DNA from: Candidatus Nomurabacteria bacterium UBA5155
GTDB lineage: Bacteria > Patescibacteriota > Minisyncoccia > Phycocordibacterales > UBA9973
Reading direction: 5' to 3'
NCBI GenBank assembly: GCA_002413705.1
Contig: DHXN01000013.1
Coordinates: 12,709-52,615 of the forward strand
Length of the DNA stretch: 39,907 nt
Shown: piece after piece, positions 37,056 through 39,907 of the stretch
Layout: each line of letters begins with the position of its first letter
Position numbering within the stretch: the stretch's first letter is position 1
Program-made: the position numbers and the translations under genes
Notes under the pieces: model-generated
Told to the model about the DNA's origin: nothing
Seen by the model: only the letters and a program-made list of their open reading frames with translations
The model's database searches: none

Positions 37056-38006
37056 ATGCAACCACTTGCCGCCATTTCTCCTCTCGTACCACTGATCCTG
37101 CTTTTTGCCACTGTGCTTATTTTCCTGCGAATTCCTCTTGTTAAGCAGCTATTAATATTGCCGTACAAGGCTCTCTATTGGCTTGTCACCCCCAGTGCAT
37201 TGTTTAAAAAAAATCAAAACTGGAGTGTGGTATATGATGCAAAGACCAAACTACCCATTGATCCGGCATATATTATTGTGCGAAATACGCTGGGCGTGGA
37301 GGTCAGTACAATGATCAGTGATCTCAATGGTCGTTTTACACTTATTTTGCCACGAGGTCTCTATACTATTGATGTGCAGAAAACAAATTACGCTTTTCCA
37401 GCTTTTTCTCTTCACAGTGCGCGCACCGATGGTCCATATACAGGGTTATATTATGGTGAAACCATTGAAGTGGTTGATAGTGAACGGTCAATTGCCATTG
37501 CAATACCTATGGATCCTATTGCTAAAGATTGGAATCAATCTGAAAAACGACGTCATCATATATTTTTGCATTTTATAAAAGAATCCGAGTTTGACATCGC
37601 TGAAATTGTCTATCTTTTGATAGGAGCATTTTTCCTCATAGTTCATTGTTACTATCATTATAATGAGACTTTTTATGGAGGGCTTGGCATAGCGTATGTT
37701 GCTGTCGCTCTGGCAATACTGTTTTGGTACATATTTGAACCAAAACATTATTCTCAAAGTATCGTCATTGATAGAAAAACAAAGCAACCTGTTGCTTTTG
37801 CGCGAATAACTGTTTTTACCGCTAAAGATGTTCAAATACTGCAAAAAATAACTTCTTTTGAAGGTCAATTCACTTGTTTGGTACCAAAAGGTAAATATTA
37901 CATCACTATTGAACGTCGTGAAGATGATGGCAGCTATGTACTGGCGCATACCTCCTCTATTTTTCATGTGTATAATGGGACAATAGATCGGCGCTTTATG
38001 CTGTAA
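37056..38006 (+). CDS. Membrane protein with two carboxypeptidase-regulatory-like domains
   Basis: This 316-residue protein has an N-terminal hydrophobic stretch (about 8-45), a central membrane pair (I-V-Y-L-L-I-G-A-F-F-L-I-V-H and V-A-V-A-L-A-I-L-F-W-Y-I-F) around 184-230, and two soluble domains. The soluble domains (about 54-150 and 235-316) share a beta-sandwich pattern: V-x-x-x-x-T-K-x-P-x-x-x-A-x-I, then F-T-L/C-I/L-x-P-R/K-G-x-Y-x-I. This is typical of CarboxypepD_reg-like folds. They probably face the outside. No family name can be assigned with certainty. It lies upstream of a site-2 protease by 31 bases. Confidence 0.75.
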   Translation: MQPLAAISPLVPLILLFATVLIFLRIPLVKQLLILPYKALYWLVTPSALFKKNQNWSVVYDAKTKLPIDPAYIIVRNTLGVEVSTMISDLNGRFTLILPRGLYTIDVQKTNYAFPAFSLHSARTDGPYTGLYYGETIEVVDSERSIAIAIPMDPIAKDWNQSEKRRHHIFLHFIKESEFDIAEIVYLLIGAFFLIVHCYYHYNETFYGGLGIAYVAVALAILFWYIFEPKHYSQSIVIDRKTKQPVAFARITVFTAKDVQILQKITSFEGQFTCLVPKGKYYITIERREDDGSYVLAHTSSIFHVYNGTIDRRFML

Positions 38007-38022
38007 CCCTTGTCAGGGGTGA

Positions 38023-38028
38023 TATACT
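38023..38028 (+). promoter_or_regulatory. Extended -10 promoter of site-2 protease gene
   Basis: TGATATACT (TATACT at 38023-38028) ends 9 bases before the ATG at 38038. Confidence 0.5.
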
Positions 38029-38037
38029 GTTGGACAC

Positions 38038-38667
38038 ATGATAACTACAACCTCAATTTTTTATTTTGTCGTCCTGATATTCTCTATTATTGTTCACGAG
38101 GTAGCGCATGGCTTGATCGCGGAGCGAGAGGGGGATCCAACAGCTCGAAATCTTGGTCGCATTACACTAAATCCCTTGAAACATATAGACTGGATCGGAT
38201 CGGTCGTATTGCCTTTGGTGTTGATTCTTTCTGGTACTAATTTTCTGGTCGGTTGGGCGAAACCGGTACCGTATGACCCTAATAAACTACACAATGGTCG
38301 CATCAGCGAGGCCAAAGTGTCTATTGCCGGTATTGTGGTAAATCTAACGATTGCCGTCTTTTTTGGCTTAATGATTCGCGTAGCGGTGGTATTCCATTAT
38401 GGAACTATCGCCCTCATTGATGGTGCAAGCATTATTGTGCTGATAAATGTCATTTTGGCCTTATTTAATAGTATTCCTCTGGCTCCACTTGATGGATTTC
38501 GATTTTTAAACGCTGTGTTGCCAATTCGAGCTCTGCCAACTATGCGTGTTATAGAACGCTTCAGTTTACCGCTGTTGCTCTTATTTATAATCTTTGGCTG
38601 GAGTTTTGTTGCACCGCTAGCTTTCGGCGTGTTCCATCTATTTACGGGGATAATGGTTCCAATCTAA
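38038..38667 (+). CDS. Site-2 protease family membrane metallopeptidase (M50)
   Basis: This 209-residue integral membrane protein has the zinc motif H-E-V-A-H (20-24) in its first helix and the distal motif P-L-D-G-F-R-F-L (about 149-156), the NPDG-like third ligand site. There are four to five hydrophobic segments. It is a minimal member of the SpoIVFB/YwhC-like group without a PDZ domain. These enzymes cut transmembrane substrates, but no anti-sigma-factor substrate is visible here. It lies just upstream of the str operon. It has its own TATACT promoter. Confidence 0.9.
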   Translation: MITTTSIFYFVVLIFSIIVHEVAHGLIAEREGDPTARNLGRITLNPLKHIDWIGSVVLPLVLILSGTNFLVGWAKPVPYDPNKLHNGRISEAKVSIAGIVVNLTIAVFFGLMIRVAVVFHYGTIALIDGASIIVLINVILALFNSIPLAPLDGFRFLNAVLPIRALPTMRVIERFSLPLLLLFIIFGWSFVAPLAFGVFHLFTGIMVPI

Positions 38668-38706
38668 ACTTGCCTATTTTCCTTCAATGTAGTAGCATAG
38701 CGGGAC

Positions 38707-39126
38707 ATGGCTACGTTTAATCAGCTAATCAAAACACCACGAAAAAATGTAACTCGCAAAACAAAGGCGGTTGCACTTTCACGTGGCATGAACCACATTC
38801 ATAACAAACCAATTTTTTACCCGTCTCCTTTCAAGCGCGGCGTATGTACAAAAGTAACGACTACTACTCCAAAAAAGCCGAACTCAGCGGTTCGTAAAAT
38901 TGCTCGTATCCGTCTTACCAATGGTATGGAAGTAACTGCATACATTCCCGGTGAAGGTCACAATCTCCAGGAACACTCTGTGGTAATGATCCGCGGTGGA
39001 CGTGTGAAAGACTTGATCGGTGTGCGTTATCACGTTGTGCGTGGTGTGCTCGATACTCAGGGTATTGAAAAGCGTCGCAAGAGTCGCTCACTATACGGAA
39101 CTAAGCTGCCAAAAGCTAAAAAATAG
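38707..39126 (+). CDS. rpsL: 30S ribosomal protein S12
   Basis: This 139-residue uS12 is a small-subunit protein at the decoding centre. Conserved parts are K-R-G-V-C-T-K-V (about 40-47), T-P-K-K-P-N-S-A (residues around the streptomycin-linked Lys), and I-P-G-E-G-H-N-L-Q-E-H-S near 78-90. A short extra N-terminal stretch (about residues 19-32) is longer than in E. coli and similar to eukaryotic/CPR-type insertions by eye. It is the first gene of the str operon and is followed by rpsG after 22 bases. Confidence 0.97.
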   Translation: MATFNQLIKTPRKNVTRKTKAVALSRGMNHIHNKPIFYPSPFKRGVCTKVTTTTPKKPNSAVRKIARIRLTNGMEVTAYIPGEGHNLQEHSVVMIRGGRVKDLIGVRYHVVRGVLDTQGIEKRRKSRSLYGTKLPKAKK

Positions 39127-39148
39127 CACGAAGGAATAATTTATATAT

Positions 39149-39622
39149 ATGCGAAGAAAAGTAACAAATCGAAATATGGTTAAGCCAGACATCAAGTACG
39201 GATCAGAACGTCTTGAGAAGTTTATTAACTCCATTATGCAAGATGGCAAGAAAAACACCGCACGTACTATCGTGTATGGTGCTCTTGACCTTATAAAGGA
39301 AAAAGACACTACTGTAGAAGACGCACTTGAAGTGTTTGAAAACGCTATCAAAAATGCCGGTCCTCTTGTTGAAGTTCGTTCACGCCGTATCGGTGGTGCC
39401 AACTACCAAGTGCCTCGCGAAGTTCGCGCAGAACGTCGCAATGCTCTGGCTATGCGTTGGATCATTGATGCAACTCGTAACCGAAAAGGCGTAAAAACCG
39501 CTGTTGCTCTTGCTGACGAACTCTCTCTAGCAGCAAAAAATGAAGGAAATGCTGTGAAGAAAAAGAAAGATACTCACAAAATGGCAGAATCAAACAAAGC
39601 TTTTGCTCACTTTGCTTGGTAA
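39149..39622 (+). CDS. rpsG: 30S ribosomal protein S7
   Basis: This 157-residue uS7 nucleates assembly of the 30S head. The family signature D-x-K-Y-G-S-E-R-L-E-K-F-I-N (about 10-23) and the central V-E-V-R-S-R-R-I-G-G-A-N-Y-Q-V-P (about 75-90) are present. The C-terminal helices contain A-M-R-W-I-I-D-A. An AAGGA lies about 13 bases upstream of the ATG, a long spacing for a Shine-Dalgarno. It is followed by a strong terminator, so fusA is likely transcribed separately. Confidence 0.97.
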   Translation: MRRKVTNRNMVKPDIKYGSERLEKFINSIMQDGKKNTARTIVYGALDLIKEKDTTVEDALEVFENAIKNAGPLVEVRSRRIGGANYQVPREVRAERRNALAMRWIIDATRNRKGVKTAVALADELSLAAKNEGNAVKKKKDTHKMAESNKAFAHFAW

Positions 39623-39623
39623 C

Positions 39624-39648
39624 AAAAAATCCCCGATGGGGATTTTTT
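39624..39648. terminator. Terminator after rpsG
   Basis: AAAAAATCCCC-GAT-GGGGATTTTTT is a perfect 11-bp stem with T-runs. It separates rpsL-rpsG from fusA. Confidence 0.85.
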
Positions 39649-39746
39649 GTTTCTATTGCAAAAACTGCCCTTTGGCTCTATAGTATGTGAACCTTTCCGC
39701 CCCTTGGCGGATTATTAATTAAGCATAAAACACAACAGATATTATT

Positions 39747-39907
39747 ATGGAACGAGAATTTTCCCTCGAAAAAACAAGAAACTTTGGAATTATCGCGCAT
39801 ATTGATGCCGGTAAGACCACCACTTCAGAGCGTGTACTTTTCTACACTGGTATGAGTCACAAGATCGGTGAAGTACACGATGGTGAGACTACTACTGACT
39901 GGATGGA
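39747..39907 (+). CDS. fusA: Elongation factor G (5' end only)
   Basis: The first 53 residues are inside the window; the gene runs off the right edge. The P-loop G-I-I-A-H-I-D-A-G-K-T-T-T (about 13-25) and switch-I approach G-E-V-H-D-G-E-T-T-T-D-W-M are characteristic of EF-G, the translocation GTPase. It follows rpsL-rpsG in str operon order, but a terminator at 39624-39648 and a roughly 98-bp gap suggest its own promoter. Confidence 0.95.
   Translation, partial: MEREFSLEKTRNFGIIAHIDAGKTTTSERVLFYTGMSHKIGEVHDGETTTDWM

Noticed and set aside
1..39907. Alternative genetic code (TGA as Gly, as in some CPR lineages)
   Set aside because: TGA ends rnhA and the Nudix gene at expected lengths, and conserved proteins have no in-frame TGA.
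1..39907. CRISPR arrays, insertion sequences, transposases or integrases
   Set aside because: No regularly spaced repeats and no recombinase-like reading frame were found on either strand.

Overview
The window looks like a chromosomal segment of a Patescibacteria/CPR bacterium, most likely Parcubacteria-like. The grounds are small dense genes, the standard code with TGA as stop, families of secreted proteins carrying Y-A-W-x-x-N-x-G-W-I repeats, a stand-alone conjugation-type ATPase, a split ComEC, and a trigger factor with no PPIase domain. The phylum assignment is inference from gene content; no rRNA is present to test it.

Layout. 1-302: non-coding, with an exact parS site (279-294) inside a perfect 30-bp palindrome and a second degenerate parS beside it, just before yraN; this suggests proximity to the chromosomal origin. 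728-3290: tRNA-Pro, two hypotheticals, then tRNA-Gly followed by two GNAT acetyltransferases enclosed by 66-bp direct repeats that duplicate the tRNA 3' end. 3450-5815: two secreted surface proteins. 5876-8763: a Fic protein, then an aminoglycoside-phosphotransferase-like gene between hairpin direct repeats, preceded by a second tRNA-3'-end-like element, then a hypothetical gene. 8796-21528 is almost wholly on the minus strand: response regulator, soluble histidine kinase, HU, T4SS-type ATPase, a second Fic protein lacking the catalytic histidine, rny, clpP, tig, ppa and nusA. 21697-26184: a plus-strand run of secreted or membrane proteins, including three tandem paralogues, and a lipoprotein. 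26312-27459: Nudix hydrolase and methyltransferase with tRNA-arm-like sequence between them. 27582-36554: M16 peptidase, tpiA-pgk, HIT protein, recJ, rnhA, comEC, sod and a ComEC-type metallo-beta-lactamase protein. 36778-39907: rpmB, a membrane protein, a site-2 protease, and the str operon (rpsL, rpsG, start of fusA).

How they fit together. Housekeeping functions are translation, protein quality control (ClpP, trigger factor), RNA decay (RNase Y), glycolysis (TpiA-Pgk) and DNA uptake or repair (ComEC parts, RecJ, RNase H). Accessory genes (GNATs, APH-like kinase, Nudix, methyltransferase, Fic) cluster at spots marked by fragments of tRNA T-arms and acceptor ends.

The most interesting candidate system is this set of about 1-1.2 kb cargo cassettes. 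They are bounded by direct repeats and hairpin terminators, and they share a roughly 68-bp element that ends in a tRNA-like T-arm plus a TACCCGCAC acceptor end. No recombinase is visible in the window. A second general theme is transcription from extended -10 promoters (TGnTATACT-like) ending 6-9 nt before the ATG, which predicts leaderless or nearly leaderless mRNAs.
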